A stretch of DNA of 64,000 nucleotides, from positions 1 through 64,000 of the forward strand of contig NZ_JASERL010000013.1 of NCBI RefSeq assembly GCF_030766935.1, written 5' to 3'. The position numbers were made by a program, and so were the translations under genes. Under the pieces are notes generated by a model. It was given only the letters and a program-made list of their open reading frames with translations. It made no database searches and was not told the DNA's origin. This DNA is from Streptomyces sp. KL109B (GTDB lineage Bacteria; Actinomycetota; Actinomycetes; Streptomycetales; Streptomycetaceae). This document shows, piece after piece, positions 16,283 to 23,913 of this stretch (positions are counted from its first letter, which is position 1; every line of letters starts with the position of its first letter).

Positions 16283-17581
16283 ATGAACCGCACCAGAAGC
16301 AGGAACCGCAGCGGATCCGCAAGCGGCGCCGCCGCCAAAAACCGCCGCCTCCGCCCCACCCACACCCCCACCCACACCCCCACCCACACCCCCACCCACA
16401 CCCCCACCCACACCCCCACCCACGCCCTCACCCGCACCCTCGCGGCCCTCGGCACCGCCACCCTCCTCACCCTCCTCCCCACCACCGCCGCCCACGCCGA
16501 CACCGTCCGCGCCCAGCAGTGGGGCCTCACCGCGCTGCACACCGCCGACGCGTGGAAGACGACGCGCGGCAAGGGCGTCACGGTCGCCGTCCTGGACACC
16601 GGCGTCGACGACGAGCACCCCGACCTCAAGGGCAACGTCCTCGAAGGCAAGGACCTCGTCGGCTTCGGCGCGAAGCGCGGCGACCGCCCCTGGGCCCGGC
16701 ACGGCACCGCCATCTCCGGCATCATCGCGGGCCACGGACACGGCAAGGACGACGGCGACGGCGTCATGGGCGTGGCCCCGCAGGCGAAGATCCTGCCGGT
16801 GCGGGTGATCCTGGAGGACGGCGACCCGTCCCGCGCCAAGGCCCGCGAAACCCGCGGCAACGCCCTCTCCGACGGCATCCGTTGGGCCACCGACCACGGC
16901 GCCGACGTCATCAACCTGTCCCTCGGAGACGACTCGAACACCGCCCACCCCGAGGCCAGCGAGGACGCCGCCGTCCAGTACGCGCTGAAGAAGGGCGTCT
17001 CCGTCGTCGCCTCCGCGGGCAACGGCGGCGAACAGGGCGACCACGTCTCCTACCCGGCCGCGTACCCCGGCGTCATCACCGCCACAGCCGTCGACTCGTC
17101 AGGCGCCCGCGCCTCGTTCTCCACCCGCCGCTGGTACGCCTCCGTGGCCGCGCCGGGCCGCAACATCGTCACGGCCGACCCCGACCGCAAGTACTACTCG
17201 GCGTGGGGCACCAGCGCCGCGTCCGCGTTCGTGTCGGGCGCCGTCGCCCTGGTCCGCGCCGCGCACCCCGGCCTCAGCCCCGCGCAGCTCAAGAAGCTCA
17301 TGGAGGACACCGCCGACGACCCGCCCTCCGGCGGCCGCGACGACTCCCGCGGCTTCGGCCTCGTCGACCCGGCCGCCGCGATCACCGCGGGCGCGAAACT
17401 GAAACCACAGCGCCTGACCTCGGCCTCGTACGGCGAGAAGTACTTCGGTCCGGGCCCCGACGACGACTCCGCCGGCGGCCTCGCCACCTGGGCGACGGTC
17501 CTCGCGAGCACCCTCGGCGTGCTGCTCCTCGGCGCGGCCGGCTACCTGTGGCGCGGCCACCGCTTCATGCCGCGCCGCTGA
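16283..17581 (+). CDS. Mycosin-like S8 (subtilisin) serine protease, membrane-anchored
   Basis: 432 aa. Catalytic triad: Asp105 (VLDTGVDD), His140 (HGTAISG) and Ser311 (GTSAAS; the usual GTSMA is altered). A C-terminal helix (about 395-420, then WRGHRFMPRR) anchors it, as in MycP proteases of type VII secretion. The N-terminus is unusual: about 45 basic, Thr/His/Pro-rich residues, including five tandem THTP units, precede the hydrophobic signal core (LAALGTATLLTLLP). No other ESX gene is in the window, so it is either an orphan or serves a distant locus. The start ATG has only a weak ribosome-binding site. Confidence 0.88.
   Translation: MNRTRSRNRSGSASGAAAKNRRLRPTHTPTHTPTHTPTHTPTHTPTHALTRTLAALGTATLLTLLPTTAAHADTVRAQQWGLTALHTADAWKTTRGKGVTVAVLDTGVDDEHPDLKGNVLEGKDLVGFGAKRGDRPWARHGTAISGIIAGHGHGKDDGDGVMGVAPQAKILPVRVILEDGDPSRAKARETRGNALSDGIRWATDHGADVINLSLGDDSNTAHPEASEDAAVQYALKKGVSVVASAGNGGEQGDHVSYPAAYPGVITATAVDSSGARASFSTRRWYASVAAPGRNIVTADPDRKYYSAWGTSAASAFVSGAVALVRAAHPGLSPAQLKKLMEDTADDPPSGGRDDSRGFGLVDPAAAITAGAKLKPQRLTSASYGEKYFGPGPDDDSAGGLATWATVLASTLGVLLLGAAGYLWRGHRFMPRR
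16358..16417 (+). repeat. 12-bp tandem repeat, five copies
   Basis: ACCCACACCCCC repeated five times exactly, then two degenerate units. It encodes THTP units in the n-region of the mycosin signal sequence. Copy-number changes keep the frame. Confidence 0.95.
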
Positions 17582-18446
17582 CCACCGGCACCGCGGCCCG
17601 CGCCACATCCTCGACGAGCCCGACGCCCGCGTCCTTGGTGACGCTCCCGTTGGAGACCACGGCCACCAGGTACTTCCGCCCGCCGGCGGTGACCTCGCCG
17701 ACGCTGTTGATGTCCCACAACCCGGTGGTGCTGCGCCGCAGCCACCCGTTCTTCAACGCGGCGCCGTCCCCGGCCGCGGACACGCCCCACGCCTGGTCGC
17801 TCTCCACATTGCCCATGAGCTCCTGGACGTACGATCGCGACTCCTTGGTCAGGGCGAGCCCGTCACCGACCCCGAACACCTGCTTGAGCAGGGCGAGTTG
17901 ATCGGCCGCGGTGGTCTGCGTGAGCCCCCACAGGGACCCGTCGCCACCGCTGGTCCCGGTGAGTCCCAGCCGCTCGTTCGCCGCGTCGAGCCCGTCCGCC
18001 CCGCCGATGTCGTCCCACAGCGCGGTCGTCGCGTCGTTGTCGCTCTTCTCGATCATCGCGGTGGCGTACGTCCGCTCCCGCACGGTCAGCTCCCGCCCCT
18101 CGTCCTGCGCCCGCAGCAGCAGCGCGGCGAGCACGTCGACCTTCACGATGCTCGCGGTGTCGTACGTCCCGTCCCCCGACGCGTACGAGGCGCCGCTCCC
18201 GCTCGTCTCGTCGTACACGGTGACGGAGACCTCGCCGTCGTGCCCCTGAGCGGCCGCCTGCACGGCCGTGGCCAGCTCGGTGTCCTTGTCCACGGTCGTG
18301 GGACTCCTCTGTGCGGAGGCGGTGTGCGAGACGAGGACGGCCGCGTCGTGCGGCCGCGTCTGTGCGTAGACCGTAGTGCCGCCGACGGCGGCGGTGAGTA
18401 CGACGGCGGTGGCGGCGAAGCCGCGTCTTCTCGTTCGACGGGACAT
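17565..18446 (-). CDS. Class A beta-lactamase-like serine hydrolase, exported
   Basis: 293 aa with an N-terminal export signal containing RRTRRR before a hydrophobic stretch. Active-site motifs: Ser99-x-x-Lys102 (TASIVKV), Ser135-Asp136-Asn137, and Lys232-Asn-Gly where class A beta-lactamases have Lys-Thr-Gly. I cannot find the usual omega-loop Glu-x-x-x-Asn. It may therefore be a weak lactamase, or a penicillin-binding or other cell-wall serine hydrolase. Its 3' end overlaps the convergent mycosin gene by 17 bp. Confidence 0.8.
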   Translation of the reverse strand: MSRRTRRRGFAATAVVLTAAVGGTTVYAQTRPHDAAVLVSHTASAQRSPTTVDKDTELATAVQAAAQGHDGEVSVTVYDETSGSGASYASGDGTYDTASIVKVDVLAALLLRAQDEGRELTVRERTYATAMIEKSDNDATTALWDDIGGADGLDAANERLGLTGTSGGDGSLWGLTQTTAADQLALLKQVFGVGDGLALTKESRSYVQELMGNVESDQAWGVSAAGDGAALKNGWLRRSTTGLWDINSVGEVTAGGRKYLVAVVSNGSVTKDAGVGLVEDVARAAVPVVSGAA

Positions 18447-18540
18447 GCCGCGATGCTCCGCCGCCGCTCTGTGCGGACCCTGAGCCGCGTCTCAGGGTCC
18501 GCTGAGAATCGTCCCCGGCCGCTCGGTAGGCTCGGCGACC

Positions 18541-19320
18541 GTGGCGAACAAGAACATTCCCGACCCCGGCTTCTCCGACGACGACGGCACGGCCGACCCG
18601 CGCCTGACCGAGGCCCTGGCCGCGTGGTCGAAGGACCGCACGGCCCACGGCCCCGTCCTTGAGCTCCTCAAGGACGCCCGGCTGCTCGTCCCGGTCGTCG
18701 CCGTGCTCGGTGAGGTCGAGGAGGACAATGAGGAGGGGCGCGAAGCTCGAAACAAGGGCGGTGGCGGGAGACGGGCGGGCGGCCTGCGCCGCGAGAAGAC
18801 CAGCGACATGGCGGTCCCGACCCTGAAGGCGGCCGGCCGCAAGGCGCTGCCCGCCTTCACCTCGATCGCCTCGCTCGCCCTGTGGGACCCCCAGGCCCGC
18901 CCGGTCGCCGTCCCCCTCCACCAGGCTCTCCAGGCCGCCGCCCACGAACAGGCCGACACCGTCGTCCTCGACGTCGCGGGCCCCGTCCCGTACGAACTGA
19001 CGGGCCCCGCCCTGTACGCGCTCGCGGAGGGCCGCACCGACACCGCCCCGCTCGCCGACCCGGCCGTCCGCGAGGCCGCCCGCGCCGCGGTCGCCGCCGA
19101 GCCGTCCGTGGCCCGCGCCTACCTGGGCTCCGGCCGGGCCGACGGCACGCTCGCCCTGGTCCTCGACCCGGACGCCGACGTCCAGGCCACCGCCCAGGCC
19201 GTCGCCACCCGCATCGCCGCCGACGAAACACTGAGGGCCCGCCTGGTGCGCGGCCTCGACCTGGCACTCCTGCCGGTCGAGGCGACGCCACCGGGCGAGC
19301 CCCTCTACGTACGTGGGTGA
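18541..19320 (+). CDS. SseB-family protein
   Basis: 259 aa, GTG start, cytoplasmic. The N-terminal half resembles the SseB domain (LTEALAAWSKDRTAHGPVLE, LLVPVVAVLGEVEED, LPAFTSIASLALWDP). A charged Gly/Arg insertion lies at about residues 65-82. The C-terminal part (AVATRIAADETLRARL) resembles the SseB C-terminal extension. Function of this family in actinobacteria is not established. It converges with a DUF1844 gene, close to infC, an arrangement I recall as conserved in Streptomyces. Confidence 0.8.
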   Translation: MANKNIPDPGFSDDDGTADPRLTEALAAWSKDRTAHGPVLELLKDARLLVPVVAVLGEVEEDNEEGREARNKGGGGRRAGGLRREKTSDMAVPTLKAAGRKALPAFTSIASLALWDPQARPVAVPLHQALQAAAHEQADTVVLDVAGPVPYELTGPALYALAEGRTDTAPLADPAVREAARAAVAAEPSVARAYLGSGRADGTLALVLDPDADVQATAQAVATRIAADETLRARLVRGLDLALLPVEATPPGEPLYVRG

Positions 19321-19338
19321 GCCGAGCGGCCGGAGGGC

Positions 19339-19701
19339 CTAGCCGTAGATCGGGCCCGTGTACTTCTCGCCGGGGCCCTGGCCCGGCTCGTCCGGCACCA
19401 CCGATGCCTCGCGGAACGCGAGCTGCAGCGACTTCAGGCCGTCCTTCAGGGGAGCGGCGTGGAAGGAGCTGATCTCCGTGGCGCTGCCGTCGAGCAGCCC
19501 GGCCAGCGCGTGGATCAGCTTGCGGGCCTCGTCGAGGTCCTTGTGGGTGTCGCCCTCCTCGGTGAGGCCCAGCTTCACCGCGGCGGCGCTCATCAGGTTC
19601 ACCGCGACCGTCACGATGACCTCGACGGCGGGCACGTCGGCGATGTCGCGGGTCAGCGCGTCGTAATCAGGGGTTTCGGTTGCGGGGGTCGCGTCACTCA
19701 T
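19339..19701 (-). CDS. DUF1844 family protein
   Basis: 120 aa, small acidic cytoplasmic protein from ATG 19701. The core VPAVEVIVTVAVNLMSAAAV, then KLGLTEEG and DLDEARKLIHALAGLLDG, is the DUF1844 signature. It is divergent from the infC operon and the position next to infC is conserved in actinobacteria. Function is unknown. An open frame extends 31 codons upstream but lacks a ribosome-binding site and would run into the infC promoter. Confidence 0.85.
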   Translation of the reverse strand: MSDATPATETPDYDALTRDIADVPAVEVIVTVAVNLMSAAAVKLGLTEEGDTHKDLDEARKLIHALAGLLDGSATEISSFHAAPLKDGLKSLQLAFREASVVPDEPGQGPGEKYTGPIYG

Positions 19702-19730
19702 GGGCCCCACGATATGTCCCGCGCACCCGA

Positions 19731-19760
19731 TTGGGCGCACCCCCCAAGTCCTGCTAACCT
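19731..19760 (+). promoter_or_regulatory. Candidate infC promoter
   Basis: TTGGGC at 19731-19736 and TAACCT at 19755-19760 with 18-bp spacing. This would start a leader of about 310 nt before infC. It is a motif match only. Confidence 0.4.
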
Positions 19761-19767
19761 TGTGTAA

Positions 19768-20075
19768 CGACCGGCCGGAAACCCACGTCCTCACGGATCA
19801 GGTGCCCGGCCCACAAGTGGAGGCTCCGATCTCCCACCTGACCGCCCGACCAGGGCGGTGGGTCACCGGTCAGACGGTCACCGTCGTTCCGTACGGACGA
19901 CGGAACCGTCCGATACTGCGCCCCGCGGTTCACCGTGGCGGTGCTCCGGTAGTTCATGGAGCCCCGCGTGTGTACCGTCCGGGGCATTTTTTGTGCGTCG
20001 GCGCGGTTGGTACTTACGTCACAAACGTACGCGGCGGTCCGCCAGGCCGTCGTGTGGTGCTACCGAGGAGGATCC
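19768..20075 (+). promoter_or_regulatory. Structured infC leader with intrinsic terminator (putative attenuator)
   Basis: The 374-bp gap before infC holds several hairpins, for example CCGTCGT/ACGACGG at about 19881-19903. The key element is a 6-bp G+C stem (19961-19966 with 19980-19985) followed by six T residues (19987-19992), a textbook intrinsic terminator and unusual in this genome. CTCCGG at 19944-19949 can pair instead with 19979-19984, which would break the terminator, so a switch is possible. In other bacteria L20 or IF3 autoregulates this operon; whether a protein or translation acts here is not visible. Confidence 0.6.
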
Positions 20076-20735
20076 ATCAGCGCCGAGCCCCGCATCAACG
20101 ACCGGATTCGCGTTCCCGAAGTGCGACTTGTCGGTCCCAGCGGCGAGCAGGTCGGGATTGTTCCGCTTGCCAAGGCCCTTGAGCTTGCTCAGGAGTACGA
20201 CCTCGACCTCGTCGAGGTGGCGGCGAACGCCCGTCCGCCCGTATGCAAGCTCATGGACTACGGGAAGTTCAAGTACGAGTCGGCCATGAAGGCCCGTGAG
20301 GCGCGCAAGAACCAGGCGCACACGGTCATCAAGGAGATGAAGCTCCGGCCGAAGATCGACCCGCACGACTATGACACCAAGAAGGGTCACGTCGTCCGGT
20401 TCCTCAAGCAGGGCGACAAGGTCAAGATCACGATCATGTTCCGTGGTCGCGAGCAGTCCCGGCCGGAGCTCGGCTACCGACTGCTGCAGCGTCTCGCGAA
20501 CGACGTCGAGGACCTCGGTTTCGTTGAGTCGAACCCGAAGCAGGACGGCCGAAACATGATCATGGTCCTCGGTCCGCACAAGAAGAAGACCGAGGCGATG
20601 GCCGAGGCCCGCGAGGCCCAGGCCGCTCGCAAGGCCGACGCGAAGGCCAACCCGGGACGTTCGCAGAACGCCGCCGAGGAGCAGGCCGACGAGGACGTCG
20701 CCGAGACCCCCGCCGAGGCTCCGGCCGAGGCATGA
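20076..20735 (+). CDS. infC: Translation initiation factor IF-3
   Basis: 219 aa counted from the ATC codon at 20076, giving ISAEPRINDRIRVPEVRLVG. GAGGAGG at 20066-20072 sits at ideal distance from this ATC, which matches the known use of rare start codons for IF3 autoregulation. A GTG at 20052, in frame, is the usual annotated start in relatives but has no ribosome-binding site and would place the Shine-Dalgarno inside the gene. Both IF3 domains are complete (N-domain, then KKGHVVRFLKQGDKVKITIM and FRGREQSRPELG). A Streptomyces-type Ala/Glu-rich tail ends the protein. First gene of infC-rpmI-rplT. Confidence 0.95.
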   Translation: MSAEPRINDRIRVPEVRLVGPSGEQVGIVPLAKALELAQEYDLDLVEVAANARPPVCKLMDYGKFKYESAMKAREARKNQAHTVIKEMKLRPKIDPHDYDTKKGHVVRFLKQGDKVKITIMFRGREQSRPELGYRLLQRLANDVEDLGFVESNPKQDGRNMIMVLGPHKKKTEAMAEAREAQAARKADAKANPGRSQNAAEEQADEDVAETPAEAPAEA

Positions 20736-20858
20736 TCCGTGCCGCGCACAGCCCGTGCGCCACGGATACCAACTGACACAACTGACGTTCCACCACGGCC
20801 GGTTCGCGCCACGCACGGACCGGCCCGGGAATGCCACTGACGAGGAGAGAACGGCGCC

Positions 20859-21053
20859 ATGCCGAAGAACAAGTCGCACAGCGGTGCCAGCAAGCGCTTC
20901 AAGGTCACCGGCTCCGGCAAGGTGCTCCGTGAGCGCGCCGGCAAGCGCCACCTGCTCGAGCACAAGTCGTCCCGCGTGACGCGCCGCCTCACCGGCAACG
21001 CCGAGATGGCCCCGGGCGACGCCGCGAAGATCAAGAAGCTTCTCGGCAAGTGA
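20859..21053 (+). CDS. rpmI: 50S ribosomal protein L35
   Basis: 64 aa, highly basic, starting MPKNKSHSGASKRFKVTGSG, with HLLEHKSSRVTRRL. Full family length. It lies between infC and rplT with GAGGAGAG upstream of the ATG. It is a component of the large ribosomal subunit. Confidence 0.98.
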   Translation: MPKNKSHSGASKRFKVTGSGKVLRERAGKRHLLEHKSSRVTRRLTGNAEMAPGDAAKIKKLLGK

Positions 21054-21154
21054 TGTACGGGCGCGTGATCGCGCCCTGTACGTCGGCTGGACCGGGACTA
21101 TTCGAATTCGGGTCGGGTGAAGACAACCCCGGCCCCGCTACAAGGAGTTAACAA

Positions 21155-21538
21155 GTGGCACGCGTCAAGCGCGCGGTGAACGCGCACAAGAAGCGTCGGG
21201 CGATCCTCGAGCAGGCCAGCGGCTACCGCGGTCAGCGTTCGCGTCTGTACCGCAAGGCGAAGGAGCAGGTCACCCACTCCCTCGTCTACAACTACAACGA
21301 CCGCAAGAAGCGCAAGGGCGACTTCCGTCAGCTGTGGATCCAGCGCATCAACGCCGCTGCCCGCCAGAACGGCATGACGTACAACCGCCTCATCCAGGGT
21401 CTGAAGGCCGCCAACATCGAGGTGGACCGCAAGATGCTGGCCGAGCTGGCCGTCAACGACATGAACGCGTTCGCCGCGCTCGTCGAGGTCGCGCAGAAGG
21501 CGCTTCCGGCGGACGTGAACGCGCCCAAGGCGGCGTGA
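21155..21538 (+). CDS. rplT: 50S ribosomal protein L20
   Basis: 127 aa, GTG start preceded by AAGGAG. Conserved segments: ARVKRAVNAHKKRRAILEQA, GYRGQRSRLYRKAKEQV and RQLWIQRINAAARQNG. It binds 23S rRNA early in assembly, and in Firmicutes and E. coli the protein represses its own operon. Last gene before a strong terminator. Confidence 0.98.
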   Translation: MARVKRAVNAHKKRRAILEQASGYRGQRSRLYRKAKEQVTHSLVYNYNDRKKRKGDFRQLWIQRINAAARQNGMTYNRLIQGLKAANIEVDRKMLAELAVNDMNAFAALVEVAQKALPADVNAPKAA

Positions 21539-21560
21539 ACGCTCCGCTGAGCCGCATGTG

Positions 21561-21600
21561 ACGTGGGACCCGCAAGCCCGTTGGCTTGCGGGTCCCACGT
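21561..21600 (+). terminator. Strong terminator after rplT
   Basis: Perfect 18-bp stem, arms 21561-21578 and 21583-21600, loop CGTT, followed by TGTTCGTTG. It lies 22 bp after the rplT stop. Confidence 0.95.
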
Positions 21601-21621
21601 TGTTCGTTGCGCCGCACCGCA

Positions 21622-21670
21622 CGGGGCTCCGCCCCGGACCCCGCGCCTCAATCGCCGGCGGGGCTTGATT
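21622..21670 (-). repeat. Two-hairpin dispersed element, copy 4
   Basis: Reverse-strand copy, 21 bp past the rplT terminator. Stem variant CGCC/GGCG, loop GGCGATTGA, second hairpin GGGGC-GGA-GCCCC. Confidence 0.85.
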
Positions 21671-21768
21671 GGGCCGCAACCGCCTTGGGCAATCTGCCGA
21701 GTCGGCGCGGTGCTGCGCAACCATGGAACCGGTCCCCAACACCGTCACCCACCCCGAAAGTTAGGCGC

Positions 21769-22611
21769 ATGGTCGCAACGCCCGAGTTGATCTCATCCAA
21801 GTCGCCGCGCGTGAGCGCCGCGCGGCGGCTCGCGAAGCGGAATTTCCGGGGGAAGGAACGGCAGTTCCTCGCCGAGGGGCCGCAGGCCGTGCGGGAGGCG
21901 GCCGCGCACGGCGGGCTCGTCGAGCTGTTCGCGACCGTCGACGCCGCGGAGCGGTACGCCGACATCGTGGGCGAGGCCAGGGACGCCGGGGCGCGGGTGC
22001 ACCTCGCCGAAGAGGGCGTCATCGCCGACATCTCGACGACCGTCACTCCGCAGGGGCTCGTCGGCGTGTGCCGGTTCCTGGACACCCCGTTCACCGAGAT
22101 CCTCGCGGCGCGGCCCAAGCTCGTCGCCGTACTCGCGAACGTACGCGACCCCGGGAACGCCGGAACCGTGCTGCGCTGCGCCGACGCGGCCGGGGCGGAG
22201 GCCGTCGTGCTGACCGACGCGTCCGTCGACGTCTACAACCCGAAGGCGGTCCGCGCCTCCGTCGGGTCCCTGTTCCACTTGCCCGTCGCCGTCGGCGTAC
22301 CCGTCGAGGAGGCCGTCGCCGGGCTCAAGGAGGCGGGGGTTCGGATCGTCGCCGCCGATGGGGCGGGGGAGGACGACCTCGATGGTGAGCTGGACCGGGG
22401 GAGCATGGGCGCCGCCACCGCGTGGGTCTTCGGCAACGAGGCGTGGGGGCTGCCGGAGGAGACCCGCGCGCTCGCCGACGCCGTCGTCCGCGTGCCCATT
22501 CACGGCAAGGCCGAGAGCCTCAACCTCGCGACGGCCGCGGCCGTTTGCCTGTACGCGTCCGCGCGTGCGCAGCGCGCCCCCGGAGGGTGCCGCTCCGTCA
22601 CACCCAGCTAG
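21769..22611 (+). CDS. TrmH/SpoU-family RNA 2'-O-methyltransferase
   Basis: 280 aa. Transfers methyl from S-adenosylmethionine to a ribose 2'-OH of rRNA or tRNA. The N-terminal substrate-binding part (RNFRGKERQFLAEGPQAVRE) precedes the SPOUT domain with its motifs: NVRDPGNAGTVLRCADAAGA (motif 1), WVFGNEAWGLPEE (motif 2) and IHGKAESLNLATAAAVCLY (motif 3, the knot). The target nucleotide is not readable. The ATG at 21769 begins MVATPELISS; the open frame extends upstream into the repeat element but without family residues. Confidence 0.92.
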   Translation: MVATPELISSKSPRVSAARRLAKRNFRGKERQFLAEGPQAVREAAAHGGLVELFATVDAAERYADIVGEARDAGARVHLAEEGVIADISTTVTPQGLVGVCRFLDTPFTEILAARPKLVAVLANVRDPGNAGTVLRCADAAGAEAVVLTDASVDVYNPKAVRASVGSLFHLPVAVGVPVEEAVAGLKEAGVRIVAADGAGEDDLDGELDRGSMGAATAWVFGNEAWGLPEETRALADAVVRVPIHGKAESLNLATAAAVCLYASARAQRAPGGCRSVTPS

Positions 22612-22657
22612 TAGGGTGACTCTTCCGGTTCGACCGCCGGGAGGGGGAGCGCGGGAG

Positions 22658-23773
22658 ATGAGCGTCGTCAACGGCAGCGGTGCGCGCGGGCCGGCCGGTG
22701 CCGGCGCGTCCGGGGCCGACGAGCTCGCCGCCCTCGGCGTCCACCCCGACGACCTGCCCGACGGACTCGTCGTCGCGGACGAGCGCGGCCGCGTCATCTG
22801 CTTCAACGCCGCCGCGGAGCGGATCACCGCCGTCCGGGCCGAATCCGCCCTCGACGCACCGCTCGAACGTGCCCTTCCGTTAGAGGACCTCGAAGGGCGG
22901 CGCTGGTGGCAGCTCACCGACCCGTACGACGGGCTCGCGACGCGCGCCGGACAGCCCGAGCGGAACCTGCTGCTGCCCGGCGGCCGGGAGGTCCTGGTCA
23001 CCGCGCGTTATGTGCGCGACCGGCCGACCGGGCCCGTGCACCGCGTCGTCGTGTCGATCAGGGACACCGAGGCCCGGCGACGTACCGAACGAAGCCACGC
23101 CGAGCTGATCGCCACCGTCGCCCACGAGCTGCGCTCGCCGCTGACCTCCGTCAAGGGCTTCACCGCGACGCTGCTCGCCAAGTGGGAACGGTTCACGGAC
23201 GAGCAGAAGCGGCTGATGCTGGAGACCGTCGACGCGGACGCGAACCGGGTGACGCGGCTGATCGCCGAGCTCCTCGACATCTCGCGCATCGACTCCGGGC
23301 GGCTTGAGCTTCGGCGCCAGCCCGTCGACATCGCGGCCGCCGTCTCCCGGCACATCCAGGCGCACGTCGCGGCGGGCCAGGCGGCCGACCGGTTCCTGCT
23401 GCGCGTCCAGCACCCGCTGCCCGACCCCTGGGCCGACCCGGACAAGATCGACCAGGTCCTGAGCAATCTGCTGGAAAACGCCGTGCGGCACGGCGAGGGA
23501 ACCGTCACCATTGACGTCGAGCCCACCACGCCCACCGGCACGTCGGTCACCGTGTCCGACGAAGGCCCCGGCATCCCGGAGGAGTCCATGAACCGCGTCT
23601 TCACCCGCTTCTGGCGGGGCAGCAAGCGCGGCGGCACGGGCCTCGGCCTCTACATCGTCAAGGGCATCGTGGAGGCCCACGCCGGGTCGATCACCGTGGG
23701 GCGGGCGCCCGGTGGCGGCGCCGAGTTTCGATTTACGTTGCCCGTGGCGACGCCGGCGTATCTCACCAGCTGA
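22658..23773 (+). CDS. PAS-domain sensor histidine kinase, cytoplasmic, orphan
   Basis: 371 aa with no membrane helix. A PAS domain at about 30-130 (LPDGLVVADERGRVICFNAA) is followed by the dimerisation/phosphoacceptor helix with His156 in VAHELRSPLTSVKGF and the ATPase domain: N box NLLENAVRHGEG, G1 DEGPGIP, G2 GTGLGLYI. No response regulator is adjacent, so its partner is elsewhere. It probably senses an internal signal through PAS. Codon 75 (22880-22882) is TTA, suggesting bldA-dependent translation. The ATG has GGGAG 3-7 nt upstream. Confidence 0.92.
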   Translation: MSVVNGSGARGPAGAGASGADELAALGVHPDDLPDGLVVADERGRVICFNAAAERITAVRAESALDAPLERALPLEDLEGRRWWQLTDPYDGLATRAGQPERNLLLPGGREVLVTARYVRDRPTGPVHRVVVSIRDTEARRRTERSHAELIATVAHELRSPLTSVKGFTATLLAKWERFTDEQKRLMLETVDADANRVTRLIAELLDISRIDSGRLELRRQPVDIAAAVSRHIQAHVAAGQAADRFLLRVQHPLPDPWADPDKIDQVLSNLLENAVRHGEGTVTIDVEPTTPTGTSVTVSDEGPGIPEESMNRVFTRFWRGSKRGGTGLGLYIVKGIVEAHAGSITVGRAPGGGAEFRFTLPVATPAYLTS

Positions 23774-23913
23774 GTACCGGGGCCCCACGGGCGCATTCGT
23801 ACACCTCACCCCCGTTAGACTCGTCCTTTGGCACGTTTGCGTCCCCGCCACTCGACGGCCGTCGAACGCGTCTGCGGGACCATCAGCCACGCCAATCGGA
23901 AGCACGGGAAGAG

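Noticed and set aside
16283..17581. Type VII secretion locus around the mycosin-like gene
   Set aside because: No EccC, EccD, WXG100 or other ESX genes lie in the window.
19702..19794. N-terminal extension of the DUF1844 protein
   Set aside because: No ribosome-binding site, non-family residues, and it would overlap the infC promoter.
23774..23913. T-box or Phe-codon attenuator before pheS
   Set aside because: No T-box motif, no short Phe-rich frame and no terminator in the 140-bp gap.
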